From: JAIRVZ01 sp031553755
GTDB taxonomy: Bacteria; Bacteroidota; Bacteroidia; Bacteroidales; Azobacteroidaceae
Assembly (NCBI GenBank): GCA_031553755.1
Contig: JAVBKZ010000027.1
Location: 12,819-76,818 of the forward strand
Direction: 5' to 3'
Length of the DNA: 64,000 bases
The position numbers and the translations under genes were made by a program. Each line of letters opens with the position of its first letter. Positions within the stretch are counted from its first letter, which is position 1. Positions 1 to 9,249 of the stretch are shown one piece after another. A model generated the notes under the pieces. The model was given only the letters and a program-made list of their open reading frames with translations. It ran no database searches and was not told the origin of the DNA.

Positions 1-1
1 A

Positions 2-1750
2 TTCGACCCGGACAGTTTGAATTCATTTGTACTGAATACCCGTTTGGAATATAATTTTTCTTCTTCGAATGATTATACTCTTCAAACTACGAGAGCGGGA
101 GATGCCGATTCTACATTGGTGAACAAAAGTGATGCTCACTCTTATTTGGAAAGTGACGGATTGGTTTTCGCGACGGATTTAACTTATGCCCGCAAGTTTG
201 AGAAAAAAGGCCGCCGATTCAGTATAACAGGAGGAGTCGATATCAATCATAGCTCCGGAACCGGAACAAATCATTCTATCAATGAATTTTTTTTACAACC
301 TAACAAAAATACAAACCTGAATCAGGAATCTGAAAATACTTCCGCTCGCGATAATTATCGTTTCAGAATTTCTTATGTCGAGCCTGTTTGGAAAACCAAT
401 AATACATTGCAATTTTCATACGATGCTCGTTACAATACGACTGACAATGTTCGTGAAACGTTTGATTATGATTCTATCGCGGGGACTTATACCATATTGA
501 ATCCTAATTATAGCAAAAGTATGAAGAATAAATACCTGAATCAGACTTTTGGAATCAGTTTCAACGCTGTACACGAAAAATACAATTACAATATCGGTAT
601 AAATATTATTCCTTCTTATACGCAAAGTACTAATTACGTGAAAAATGGGGATATGGATGGGAACGATTCTATACTGAATAAAATTCCGGGAAGGGAAGTT
701 ATCAATTATTCGCCTCAATTAACTTATATGTATCGTTTTACCCGAAGAAGGAATCTACAGTTTACTTACAGGGGAAGAACAAATCAACCGAGCGTTTCTC
801 AATTAGACCCGACTCCGAATAATACTAACCCGTTGAATATTCGTTATGGAAATCCCGATTTATTACCCGAATTTTCTCATACGATGAATTTGAGGTACGG
901 AGATAACAATCCGTTGACCAGTCAAAATATTTCCGCGAATATCAGCGGATCTTTTACCCAAAATCAGATTATTAATTTTACTTCTTACGAAGATACAACA
1001 GGCATTCAAACAACGGCGCCAATCAATGAAAACGGTTCTTGGAGAATGCAGGGAGATTTTGTATATTCCATATCTTTAGGAGATAAAAAGAAATTCAGAA
1101 TAAGTTCTACAACAGGAGGGGGATATAATAATCAGGTCGGCTTTATAAAAGTAGATAAACAAAGCGAAAGAAACGTATCAGGAACGATTTCTTTGTCAGA
1201 GGCTGTTGGATTAAGTTATAGTAAAGACTGGTTTTACGGACAACTTCGCGGAAACATCAGGTATTCCGATACAAAAAATACGCTTAAAGGAAGACAAAAT
1301 CAAAAAAATGCGAATTATGGACTGACATACAATACCCAATTGTTTTTACCGTATGATTTTCAAGTTTCCTCTGATGTGAATTTCAGGGCTACAAGGGGAT
1401 TAACACAAGGATATAATACCAATGAAACAGTTTGGAACGCGGAAGTCAGTAAGTTGTTTCTTAGTAAAAAACAAGCGACTATCCGTTTCAAATGGAACGA
1501 TATTTTACAACAAGCGTTGAATATAAACAGAAATGTAACAGCCAGTTATATAGAAGACCGGGAATCTAATGTTTTGACAAGCTATTTCTTGGTTTCGTTT
1601 GCATACAGATTCAATCAAATGGGAGGGGGCAGGAGTAGCCGTAACTCGAGGACGAATTCGGATGAAAATCAGGAATATCAACAATACCGGCAAAACAACG
1701 ATATGCCGAGAGAAAGGGGAAATTCTCGTAGTGGAGGCCGAAACCGATAA
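2..1750 (+). CDS. Outer-membrane beta-barrel protein, C-terminal part (5' truncated by window edge)
   Basis: The reading frame is open from base 2, so the gene begins outside the window; 582 residues are visible. The visible part alternates short polar and aromatic strands typical of the barrel of TonB-dependent-receptor-like proteins of the Bacteroidetes outer membrane beta-barrel family (PF14905 type), with conserved-looking segments such as GNPDLLPEFSHTMNLRYG, which resembles the barrel motif of that family. The last ~40 residues are a low-complexity Arg/Ser/Asn/Gln-rich tail (RSSRNSRTN, ending SGGRNR), which is unusual because such barrels usually end on an aromatic residue. No plug domain can be assessed. 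The substrate is unknown. The gene converges with dgt with 9 bases between stop codons. Confidence 0.8.
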   Translation, partial: FDPDSLNSFVLNTRLEYNFSSSNDYTLQTTRAGDADSTLVNKSDAHSYLESDGLVFATDLTYARKFEKKGRRFSITGGVDINHSSGTGTNHSINEFFLQPNKNTNLNQESENTSARDNYRFRISYVEPVWKTNNTLQFSYDARYNTTDNVRETFDYDSIAGTYTILNPNYSKSMKNKYLNQTFGISFNAVHEKYNYNIGINIIPSYTQSTNYVKNGDMDGNDSILNKIPGREVINYSPQLTYMYRFTRRRNLQFTYRGRTNQPSVSQLDPTPNNTNPLNIRYGNPDLLPEFSHTMNLRYGDNNPLTSQNISANISGSFTQNQIINFTSYEDTTGIQTTAPINENGSWRMQGDFVYSISLGDKKKFRISSTTGGGYNNQVGFIKVDKQSERNVSGTISLSEAVGLSYSKDWFYGQLRGNIRYSDTKNTLKGRQNQKNANYGLTYNTQLFLPYDFQVSSDVNFRATRGLTQGYNTNETVWNAEVSKLFLSKKQATIRFKWNDILQQALNINRNVTASYIEDRESNVLTSYFLVSFAYRFNQMGGGRSSRNSRTNSDENQEYQQYRQNNDMPRERGNSRSGGRNR

Positions 1751-1759
1751 TCTTACTTC

Positions 1760-3088
1760 TCACAAAGTAGGCAAATTCATTCCCGTAATTTTTCGATACA
1801 AATCTAAAGCATATATGTCTGTCATTCCGGAAATATAATCAACAATTCCTTGTACTTGGGAATAAGTATTTTCGGAATAAGTTTCAAATTGACTCGGTAT
1901 CCTCTCTATCAACAGTTTAGAATAAGCCCGATTAGGATTATTGACAGCTTCGAGTAAACAATCCAGTAGAAAATCGATGATTTTATATCCGGCCAATTCA
2001 ACATCCAACACATCTTGCGAACGGTATATCTTGCTAAATGCCAACTCCGAACAAGCCTGATACGCGGAAGCTGAGTGTTCTTCCATATTTTTTATCAAAG
2101 AAGATTCGAAAGTTCCGTTCAGGATATTTTCTTCATTTTCAAGAAAAACATCAGAACACTTATCGATAAGCAGCCCGATAACAGACGACCGTAAATAAGC
2201 GATTTGCTCATTTATATCATCGACCATTTTCATTATTTTCAATCTTCGGTCTTTTGTCTCCTGAGGAAAAAAATTGAATAATAAATCTTTACAATCAGCC
2301 GTAGATATAAGTTTTAATTTATGCGCGTCTTCGATATCCATGATTTGATAACAAATGTCATCGGCAGCTTCGACTAAATAAACCAAAGGATAACGTTTGA
2401 ACCGCAAAGGATCATTATTTTGTTTGATGATTCCCAATTCTCCCGCGATTTTAGCATAACCAGTTTCTTCCGATTCGAAAAAACCGAATTTTCTTTTCTT
2501 TCCGGCTAAAGTAGAAGCGTAAGGATATTTTACTATCGATGCCAGGGTCGAATAAGTCATGGCAAATCCTCCAGGCCGGCGTCCTTTGAATTGATGGGTC
2601 AGCAGGCGCAATGAATTGGCATTTCCTTCGAAAGTAAGAAAATCGGAAAATCGGGTATTTTCTTCTTTCATTTTCGCGATATACATTTGTCCCGATCCTT
2701 CTGAAAAATAAGTAGAAATAGCTTTTTCTCCCGAATGTCCGAATGGCGGATTTCCCAAGTCATGTGCAAGACAAGCCGCCGAAACGATAGAACCTATTTG
2801 CAGGAATGATTGATTTTCGTTTCCATATTTTGAAAAAAGATTTCGCCCCACCTTATCACCGATGGAACGCCCTACACAAGCAACCTCAAGGCTGTGGGTT
2901 AGTCTGTTGTGTACAAAAACACTTCCGGGAAGCGGAAATACCTGTGTCTTGTTTTGCAATCTTCTGAAAGGAGAAGAAAAAATCAGCCGGTCGTAGTCGC
3001 GTTGAAAATCAGTCCGGTCGTGATGTCTTTCTTCGTGATATTGTTCCATGCCGAAACGTTTGTCCGACAAAAGTTTATTCCAGTTCAT
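1760..3088 (-). CDS. dgt: Deoxyguanosinetriphosphate triphosphohydrolase (HD-domain dNTPase)
   Basis: This 442-residue protein belongs to the dGTPase/SAMHD1-like HD hydrolases that cleave dNTPs to the nucleoside and triphosphate. The HD metal site is visible: NRLTHSLEVA supplies the first His, AHDLGNPPFGHSGE the HD pair and the following His. FRRLQNKTQVFPL near the N-terminus is a family hallmark. The frame extends upstream to a TTG at 3103, but that extension is encoded by a low-complexity linker repeat, so I place the start at the ATG at 3088 (MNWNKLL). The gene lies convergent to the barrel gene and downstream of the cardiolipin synthase on the same strand, separated by a repeat-bearing spacer. 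Confidence 0.93.
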   Translation of the reverse strand: MNWNKLLSDKRFGMEQYHEERHHDRTDFQRDYDRLIFSSPFRRLQNKTQVFPLPGSVFVHNRLTHSLEVACVGRSIGDKVGRNLFSKYGNENQSFLQIGSIVSAACLAHDLGNPPFGHSGEKAISTYFSEGSGQMYIAKMKEENTRFSDFLTFEGNANSLRLLTHQFKGRRPGGFAMTYSTLASIVKYPYASTLAGKKRKFGFFESEETGYAKIAGELGIIKQNNDPLRFKRYPLVYLVEAADDICYQIMDIEDAHKLKLISTADCKDLLFNFFPQETKDRRLKIMKMVDDINEQIAYLRSSVIGLLIDKCSDVFLENEENILNGTFESSLIKNMEEHSASAYQACSELAFSKIYRSQDVLDVELAGYKIIDFLLDCLLEAVNNPNRAYSKLLIERIPSQFETYSENTYSQVQGIVDYISGMTDIYALDLYRKITGMNLPTL

Positions 3089-3323
3089 ATATTTAGTTGA
3101 CAAGTTACGAGTAAACGAGTTACAAGTAAATTTGAATAAGTATTTGCTGTTAATTAGTTTATAATATTTATTCCCGCAGAATACGTAGGTTTCTATATTT
3201 TAATGACTTATACTTATTTGATATATTGTTTAACAGCATAAAAATTTCGATTTACTATTTAAAACCACTGACTTTTTTATCAACTTGTCAACTCGTCTAC
3301 TTGTTAACTCGTCAACTCGTCTA
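3089..3323. repeat. Intergenic spacer with low-complexity linker repeats and a partial TTCCCG-type element
   Basis: The spacer between dgt and the cardiolipin synthase contains no gene. Both ends are built from short related words: 3095-3130 (GTTGACAAGTTACGAGTAAA) and, inverted, 3276-3324 (repeated ACTCGTCTACTTGTTAACTC). The same words recur at 37955-38006. In the middle, 3166-3201 resembles 23331-23368 (both ATTTATTCCCG followed by GAATACG), suggesting a degenerate copy of a dispersed repeat. No convincing promoter was seen for dgt. Confidence 0.6.
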
Positions 3324-4742
3324 CTATAAAAGCGGAGAAAGCATCCTTGCTACCGATTCTTTGAATTTCTCTACACGAGGGCGTTTCCCCCATTCTCTTA
3401 ATAAAATTCTATCACTTTTTTGAATGTCTTCGAGAAATAGTTGTTTCATCTTAATTGCTATTTCTTTGTCATATAAATACGCGTTGACTTCGAAATTATG
3501 TTCGAAACTACGGAAATCCATATTGGCAGAACCAATCACGCTTAAAAAATCATCGGTTACCATCATTTTTGAATGAATAAAACCTTCATTGTATGTATAT
3601 ATTTTTACACCCGCTTTCATAATATCTGAAAAATAAGAACGAGCGGCAGTATTCACAAAACGAATGTCGGAATGTTTCGGAAGCATTAACCTGATATCTA
3701 TTCCGCTCAATGCCGCCGATTGCAGGACTTGTAACAACGTTTCGGTAGGAAGGAAATAGGGAGTTTGTATATATACGTAATTTTTCGCGTTCGATATAAT
3801 CTGGATTGTAGCCTGAAGTAATGTTCTCCAAGGATTTATAGGACCCCCGGTTACTATTTGCATCAGGTTTTTTGTTATTACGGGAGAATCAGGAAAATAT
3901 AATTTGTTGTTTAGGGGAGGAAGCGATTTCCCCGATGATGCCCAGTCGACAAGAAATGCCGATTGCAGGCCGGTAACTCCTTTTCCTTTAATTCTTAGGT
4001 GTAAATCTTTCCAATCATCTTCAAGATAACGATCCGCGACGTTCATTCCTCCTATATATCCTATTTCCCCGTCGATTACAACAATTTTACGGTGGTTACG
4101 GTAATTTACCCGGCTTGTAAACAACGGAAAACGCACTTTCAGATAGGAAGTAACTTCAACGTTCGCTGTTTGCATTTCATCGTAGAAACGGTTTTTTATT
4201 TTCCAGTTGGCGGCATCATCATAAAGGAACCTGACTTCGATTCCTTCCGATGCTTTTTTCATCAGTAAATTTTTGATTTCGTTTCCAATTTCGTCATTTT
4301 CAAAGATGTAGTACTGAAAGTGAATGTGATGTTTCGCGTTTTCCAAATCTTTAATCATAGACGCGAATTTTTCTTTTCCCGATGTGAAATAATTTACCTC
4401 ACTCCCTTGCAATAAAATAGCATCGTTATTGTTAATAAGTAGCCTTACTAAAGGTGTGTATTCCGGACTAATGGTTTCTTTCCCTTTAAAAATCAAGGCA
4501 TCTAAGGAACGTTTTTTGAGCAGGCGGTATTGTTTCTTAGAAATAATACGAATTTTACGAGTGTCTTGTCCGAAAAAATAATAAATCACCAATCCCGCGA
4601 CTGGAACTAACAACAGTAGCAATGCCCATGATATTGTTTTGATGGGATTCCGGTTTTCCGAAATAACCAACAAAACGATACTTAAAACGGTTAAGAAATA
4701 AGCAATCTGTATGATAACAAATACGGTTGATTGCGCTTCCAT
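3324..4742 (-). CDS. cls: Cardiolipin synthase (phospholipase D family)
   Basis: This 472-residue membrane enzyme should condense two phosphatidylglycerol molecules to cardiolipin. It has two N-terminal hydrophobic segments (about residues 8-30 and 36-55) followed by two phospholipase D HKD motifs: NHRKIVVIDGEIGYIGG in the first half and FIHSKMMVTDDFLSVIGSAN in the second. Length and layout match bacterial ClsA-type enzymes. The next gene upstream on the strand is queG, 40 bases away, so co-transcription is possible but not evident from function. Confidence 0.93.
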   Translation of the reverse strand: MEAQSTVFVIIQIAYFLTVLSIVLLVISENRNPIKTISWALLLLLVPVAGLVIYYFFGQDTRKIRIISKKQYRLLKKRSLDALIFKGKETISPEYTPLVRLLINNNDAILLQGSEVNYFTSGKEKFASMIKDLENAKHHIHFQYYIFENDEIGNEIKNLLMKKASEGIEVRFLYDDAANWKIKNRFYDEMQTANVEVTSYLKVRFPLFTSRVNYRNHRKIVVIDGEIGYIGGMNVADRYLEDDWKDLHLRIKGKGVTGLQSAFLVDWASSGKSLPPLNNKLYFPDSPVITKNLMQIVTGGPINPWRTLLQATIQIISNAKNYVYIQTPYFLPTETLLQVLQSAALSGIDIRLMLPKHSDIRFVNTAARSYFSDIMKAGVKIYTYNEGFIHSKMMVTDDFLSVIGSANMDFRSFEHNFEVNAYLYDKEIAIKMKQLFLEDIQKSDRILLREWGKRPRVEKFKESVARMLSPLL

Positions 4743-4782
4743 AATGAAATTAATGCTACATGTATGCCGCTAAGATAAGAAA

Positions 4783-5673
4783 TTATTTCGATATGGCAGA
4801 TTTCAGGTGCGCTAATCCGATTCTTTTTACTGGGGAATCTTTGAATATTTTATGGAAAGATTTTTCGTCCATTGCTAAAATAGCATTCTTATCTAAATTC
4901 AAAAATTGATCAGAAGGATGAAATTCTATAATTTTTGTCGGAGTAGCTAACTGATTGTGTGGACAAACTTTATTGCAGATATCGCATCCGTAAATGATAT
5001 TATTGGGAAGAGGTCGCGACAATTCGGATTTATCTTCTATCGTCAAATAAGAAATACAGCGGCGCGCGTCCAATTGAAATGGAGCAATCAAAGCATTAAC
5101 CGGACAAGCATCGACGCATTTTTGGCAATTTCCACATTTGTTGGTTTGAGGAATATCATAATCTAATTCTTTGTCTATAATAATTTCTCCAAGAAAGAAA
5201 AAAGAACCTTTTCCGGGAATAATCAGTTGCGTATTTTTTCCGATCCAACCTAAACCCGATTTTTGCGCGTTGTATTTTTCCAACAAAGGAGCAGTATCAC
5301 AAAAAAATCGCCCCGTTACAGGAAATATTTCACGGTTGATATATTCATACAATTGTTTAAGTTTTTCTTTTACAACGATATGGTAATCTTTTCCATAAGC
5401 GTGATATGAAAATTGAGGATTTTCCGGATTTTGCGTTTTTTTCGGATAATAATTCAAGGCGGTTACAATTACGGATTTTGCGTTTTCAACTAACAATCGC
5501 GTATTCGAACGTTTTTCCACATTATTTTTCATGTAATCCATTTCGCCGTTGTATCCGTTGTCGATCCATTTTTGAAGATACACCGCATGTTCTCCGGTAA
5601 ATTCCGCTTTACAGATTCCACAGGCATCGAATCCTAAACGTAACGCTTCTTGTTTAATCAGAGCTGAAGTCAT
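4783..5673 (-). CDS. queG: Epoxyqueuosine reductase
   Basis: This 296-residue protein catalyses the last step of queuosine synthesis in tRNA, reducing epoxyqueuosine with a cobalamin and two [4Fe-4S] clusters. The ferredoxin-like cysteine motifs are present: CGNCQKCVDACP and, near the C-terminus, CDICNKVCPHN. The N-terminal half has the expected conserved core (LGWIGKNTQLI). It is slightly shorter than proteobacterial QueG, lacking their C-terminal HEAT-like extension, as is common in Bacteroidetes. Its ATG overlaps the stop of the upstream channel gene by 4 bases, indicating translational coupling. Confidence 0.92.
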   Translation of the reverse strand: MTSALIKQEALRLGFDACGICKAEFTGEHAVYLQKWIDNGYNGEMDYMKNNVEKRSNTRLLVENAKSVIVTALNYYPKKTQNPENPQFSYHAYGKDYHIVVKEKLKQLYEYINREIFPVTGRFFCDTAPLLEKYNAQKSGLGWIGKNTQLIIPGKGSFFFLGEIIIDKELDYDIPQTNKCGNCQKCVDACPVNALIAPFQLDARRCISYLTIEDKSELSRPLPNNIIYGCDICNKVCPHNQLATPTKIIEFHPSDQFLNLDKNAILAMDEKSFHKIFKDSPVKRIGLAHLKSAISK

Positions 5674-6284
5674 AAATTTCCCTTCAAAACAGGTAATCCT
5701 ATTTGATATTTTACCGCGATGATTCTTACGATAATAACGACAGCTATACTAACTATTTGATTTATTTCTATAGGCATACCTATATAATCACTCAACCAAT
5801 AAAAAAAACCTCCGGCAAGACAAGCTAAGGCATAAATTTCTTTTCTGAAAATCAAAGGAATTTCGTTAATTAATACATCGCGGATCATTCCTCCTACAGA
5901 GCCAGTAACGACTCCCATTGTCATCGCGACCCAATACGGGAAACCGCAATTGAGTGTTTTTTCGATACCGACAACAGTGAATAAAGCCAAGCCGATCGTG
6001 TCGAAAGTAAAAAACGTATAATTTAATCTTACGAGTATTTTGCGATAAGTCAAAACAACGAAAACGGCTAATCCGGTACAAATAAGATAAATCGGATTTA
6101 ACATCCAAAATGGTGTTTGGTTCAGCATTAGATCGCGTAAAGTACCTCCGCCAACGGCAGTTACAAATCCGATAACAAAAGCTCCGAACCAATCGAATTG
6201 CTTTGCCGAAGCCAAACGGATTCCCGAAATCGCGAAGGCGAAAGTTCCTAAAAATTCAATAATATCTACAAATTCTATATCCAT
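5670..6284 (-). CDS. TRIC/UPF0126 family membrane protein
   Basis: This 204-residue protein has about seven hydrophobic segments and two tandem glycine-rich repeats, seen as VGGGTLRDLML and VGGMIRDVLI, which are the hallmark of the prokaryotic TRIC (UPF0126, YicG/YadS) family of trimeric cation channels. The transported substrate cannot be inferred. It is translationally coupled to queG by a 4-base overlap. Confidence 0.87.
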   Translation of the reverse strand: MDIEFVDIIEFLGTFAFAISGIRLASAKQFDWFGAFVIGFVTAVGGGTLRDLMLNQTPFWMLNPIYLICTGLAVFVVLTYRKILVRLNYTFFTFDTIGLALFTVVGIEKTLNCGFPYWVAMTMGVVTGSVGGMIRDVLINEIPLIFRKEIYALACLAGGFFYWLSDYIGMPIEINQIVSIAVVIIVRIIAVKYQIGLPVLKGNL

Positions 6285-6334
6285 GATGTACTTTATGTCT
6301 GATTCAGAGTGTAAAAGTAAGTTTTTTTTAGATA

Positions 6335-7084
6335 TTATAATCTGATAACTTCTTTCATTAATTTATATCCGGCGCTACTGGCTTTTAAGACAATTCCATT
6401 TTTCAGGTAAACACGATAAGTTTCTTTTTCGTATAGTTCGATTTTTGAAACTTCTTCCACGTTAACTATATAAGAGCGATGAATTCTAATAAATTGTAAA
6501 GAAGGAAGATTTCCTTCAAAATATTTCATGGTTTTTTCTTTCAAAAATTTGCCTTTCGATGTGTGTAACGCCACATAATCTCCTTCTGCTTCTATATAAT
6601 TGATTTCTGTTACCGGAATTACATGAATTTGCTGTTTATCTTTGATAGCGATTCTGTTTAATGTTGAGAATTGTGTATTAAGTGATTGTTTAATATTTTG
6701 ATAATCAGCAATATTATAATTTCCTGTATTTATTTTCAATAAAGCTTTTTCTACGGCTAATTTAAACCTTTCTTTTGAATATGGTTTCAATAAATAATCA
6801 ATCGCGTTCATTTCGAAAGCTTTAATCGCGAATTCATCATAAGCAGTCGAAAAAATGATTTCCGGATGATTTTCCATCAGTTCGAGCATTTCTAATCCGG
6901 TTAATTTCGGCATTTGAACGTCTAAAAAAATCAATTCGGGATTTGATTCTTTAATTAGTTTTATGGCCTCAAATCCATTCGAAGCTTCTCCCGCGATTGT
7001 AATTTCCTGAAATTCATTCAAATAATGTTTAATCAATTCCCTGGCAGGTTGTTCATCATCAATGATTATTGTTTTTATTTCCAT
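6335..7084 (-). CDS. LytTR-family response regulator
   Basis: This 249-residue cytoplasmic regulator has an N-terminal receiver domain (acidic pair D9/D10, phosphoacceptor D55 in LIFLDVQMPK) and a C-terminal LytTR DNA-binding domain (about residues 150-249, with FIRIHRSYIVN). It lies downstream of the LytS-like kinase and LiaF-like gene and is almost certainly the cognate regulator. Such regulators usually bind paired direct repeats near their target promoters; none was identified here with confidence. Confidence 0.93.
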   Translation of the reverse strand: MEIKTIIIDDEQPARELIKHYLNEFQEITIAGEASNGFEAIKLIKESNPELIFLDVQMPKLTGLEMLELMENHPEIIFSTAYDEFAIKAFEMNAIDYLLKPYSKERFKLAVEKALLKINTGNYNIADYQNIKQSLNTQFSTLNRIAIKDKQQIHVIPVTEINYIEAEGDYVALHTSKGKFLKEKTMKYFEGNLPSLQFIRIHRSYIVNVEEVSKIELYEKETYRVYLKNGIVLKASSAGYKLMKEVIRL

Positions 7085-7141
7085 ACATAAGTAATTGTTA
7101 TGCCACTAAGGTAATTTGGGTCTACTGTCGTCAGTCTGCAG

Positions 7142-8233
7142 TCATCTGTTTATTGACAAATAAACTTTGTGACTTTGATCCTTCGTGGCTATTTTTAATG
7201 TGACAATAAATAAATTGTCTTGAATTTTTGTCTGTAAAATAGCACCGTTTCCGTATGTCAGACGCAATCGTTCCCTGATATTTTTCAATCCTGTTCCCGA
7301 ACCTTTTTTGGAAGAAAAATTATCTTCATCAAAATTATTGGATATTTCTATGAATAAATAATCGTCCTCTTTTTTTATTTCCGAATGAATATGCACAGTT
7401 TGAATACTTTCATACACCCCATGTTTGATGGCATTTTCAAACAATGGTTGCAACAACATCGCCGGAATTTCAATGGATGAACATTCCGGTTCAAGATTAA
7501 TTTCGTATGATAATTTATCTCCAAACCGTAATTTTTCGATTGACAAGTATCGTTTTATATTTTCTATTTCGTTTTGCAAAGAAGAAGATATTTGTTTGAT
7601 TGACAATACTGTATAACGTAAATAATCCGAAAGTCCGACTAACATTTCCTGCGCTTTTGAGGGAGAGTTGATAATCAGCGCGTTTACCGAATTAAGGCTA
7701 TTAAACAAAAAGTGAGGATTGATTTGAGATTTGAGCAAATTCAATTCGCTATCTCGTATAATTTGGTTTAAACGGATTTCATTTTTAGCGTTTTCATTCA
7801 ATTTTTCGATATAGATATAAAGATAATACACCAATACGATGATAATATAAAAAATGATTCCTTCGATAATTTTCCACCATATTGATGTTACCATAAAATG
7901 CAGGTATATTTTGTCGGATCCCGCCAAAAAATACATGAATGTAGAGCTGGATCCTAACCAAAATGGCAATAACAATAATCCGATTAATCCTAAATGAAAC
8001 AATAAATTATAATACCAATTTCGATTTTTAAGCGGATTATATAAAACAGGAAACCAAAAAACAACCAACATGCACGCGCAAACTACATTATATATAAGAG
8101 AATCGGCTAACGCGTATTTCACAGGTAATTCATAAACAAAAAGTACAACAAGTATTTGGAATATTGTAATCAATATCCAAACACTTGTGTAAATTATTCT
8201 TGATTGATAATTCCTGAATATAGGATTATTCAT
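7142..8233 (-). CDS. LytS-like sensor histidine kinase (His_kinase family PF06580)
   Basis: This 363-residue protein has four predicted membrane helices in the first ~140 residues, then a short coiled segment and the phosphoacceptor motif LKSQINPHFLFNSLNS, with H174 the likely phosphorylated residue. An N-box (PLFENAIKHG) and G-box (GTGLKNIRERL) mark the HATPase domain. There is no periplasmic sensor domain, so it probably senses a membrane state or partner. Its start overlaps the stop of the LiaF-like gene by one base (TAATG on the coding strand). Confidence 0.93.
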   Translation of the reverse strand: MNNPIFRNYQSRIIYTSVWILITIFQILVVLFVYELPVKYALADSLIYNVVCACMLVVFWFPVLYNPLKNRNWYYNLLFHLGLIGLLLLPFWLGSSSTFMYFLAGSDKIYLHFMVTSIWWKIIEGIIFYIIIVLVYYLYIYIEKLNENAKNEIRLNQIIRDSELNLLKSQINPHFLFNSLNSVNALIINSPSKAQEMLVGLSDYLRYTVLSIKQISSSLQNEIENIKRYLSIEKLRFGDKLSYEINLEPECSSIEIPAMLLQPLFENAIKHGVYESIQTVHIHSEIKKEDDYLFIEISNNFDEDNFSSKKGSGTGLKNIRERLRLTYGNGAILQTKIQDNLFIVTLKIATKDQSHKVYLSINR

Positions 8234-9003
8234 TATTTATTTTTAATTTCTCCGCCACCGAAAACAGCGGATACATTGATAATTAATTTTCGATTTTCAG
8301 CTATTTCAAAATTGGGTTTCGGACGATTATCTGAAAAATTCCCAAAGACATGATTTTGTCTTATTTCTACCGGCCAATCGACAGGAAGAAAGATTACGAC
8401 TCCTCCAAACACTGTGTTGATTTCCAGATAATTATTTCCTTCCTCCAATTGCGCGTCCGACAAATCTAATTCTAATCCTCCGAATACGCAATTGATTTCT
8501 CCACCTTTGAAATTTTTTATATCCAGTTTTTCTTTATTTCCGGCAAATACATAATTTTTTTCAATATATCCCGACTCGTATTTTTTTGAATTTGTTTCCG
8601 CATATAAATTTCGATATTCCTTCTTTTCACACCAATCGTAATTCTCTTTTTTACATTTTTTTCGTCTTATACTGTGGAAAATACTACTAAAGATAATTGT
8701 AATTCCTGCGACAAGCAATATGATTGGCCAAATATTTTCTGAAATGAATTCTAATCCTTCGATATCAAATTTACGGACAAGAAAAAATCCTCCGGTCAAC
8801 ATCAATGAAAGCCCCCAGAAAAAACTTCGGCCTCTGAACAGATTGGCAAATCCGATCGCGGTCAATAACATCTGCCATGAAATAATGACCGATTTATAGA
8901 TGGGAGGTAAAATTCCGGCACTCACAAGAAGTAATAAAACGCTTGCTACTATCAGTATTAATCCGAATAAGATAGAACTTATTTTTATTCCGTTTGTATT
9001 CAT
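8233..9003 (-). CDS. LiaF-like membrane protein (cell-wall-active antibiotic response type)
   Basis: This 256-residue protein has four N-terminal membrane segments (LiaF/DUF5668-like) and a C-terminal beta-rich domain with repeated FGG motifs (INCVFGGLELDL, INTVFGGVVIFLP, VSAVFGGGEI) resembling the C-terminal domain of LiaF/YvqF, an inhibitor of cell-envelope stress signalling in Firmicutes. It is first in an operon with the LytS-like kinase and LytTR regulator. By analogy, which is inference, it may modulate the kinase in response to envelope stress. Confidence 0.85.
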   Translation of the reverse strand: MNTNGIKISSILFGLILIVASVLLLLVSAGILPPIYKSVIISWQMLLTAIGFANLFRGRSFFWGLSLMLTGGFFLVRKFDIEGLEFISENIWPIILLVAGITIIFSSIFHSIRRKKCKKENYDWCEKKEYRNLYAETNSKKYESGYIEKNYVFAGNKEKLDIKNFKGGEINCVFGGLELDLSDAQLEEGNNYLEINTVFGGVVIFLPVDWPVEIRQNHVFGNFSDNRPKPNFEIAENRKLIINVSAVFGGGEIKNK

Positions 9004-9029
9004 ATTTTTTATAATTTTATTTAACGTTG

Positions 9030-9037
9030 CAAAGTTA
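9030..9037 (-). promoter_or_regulatory. Putative -7 element of the LiaF-like/LytS/LytTR operon
   Basis: The coding strand reads TAACTTTG, matching the Bacteroidetes -7 consensus TAnnTTTG, 27 bases upstream of the start. No clear -33 TTTG was seen. Confidence 0.5.
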
Positions 9038-9212
9038 TCTACTCATACACGAGAATAAAATACTTATTCCGCGAAAATAAAAGTTTTCCCGATGAAAGCC
9101 CGCTTTTTATCGGTGAATATTTTATTGATAGTTGGATGAAATTTCATAATTTTGTCAGACTTATTATTGTTTGTTAAACGTATCATCAAATTTTATTTGA
9201 ATATTGAATGAT

Positions 9213-9249
9213 AAACGTTCAACAATTAAACATTCAACAATTAAACATT
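9213..9249. repeat. Tandem direct repeat upstream of the prenyltransferase
   Basis: The word TTCAACAATTAAACA occurs twice in tandem immediately before the start codon. It is a low-complexity linker of the kind seen at several gene edges in this window and would add a repetitive N-terminal extension if the upstream ATG were used. Confidence 0.7.

Noticed and set aside
3226..3423. Open frame of 65 codons on the plus strand at the cls 3' end
   Set aside because: It is composed of the low-complexity linker and the antisense of cls; no start signal or family resemblance.
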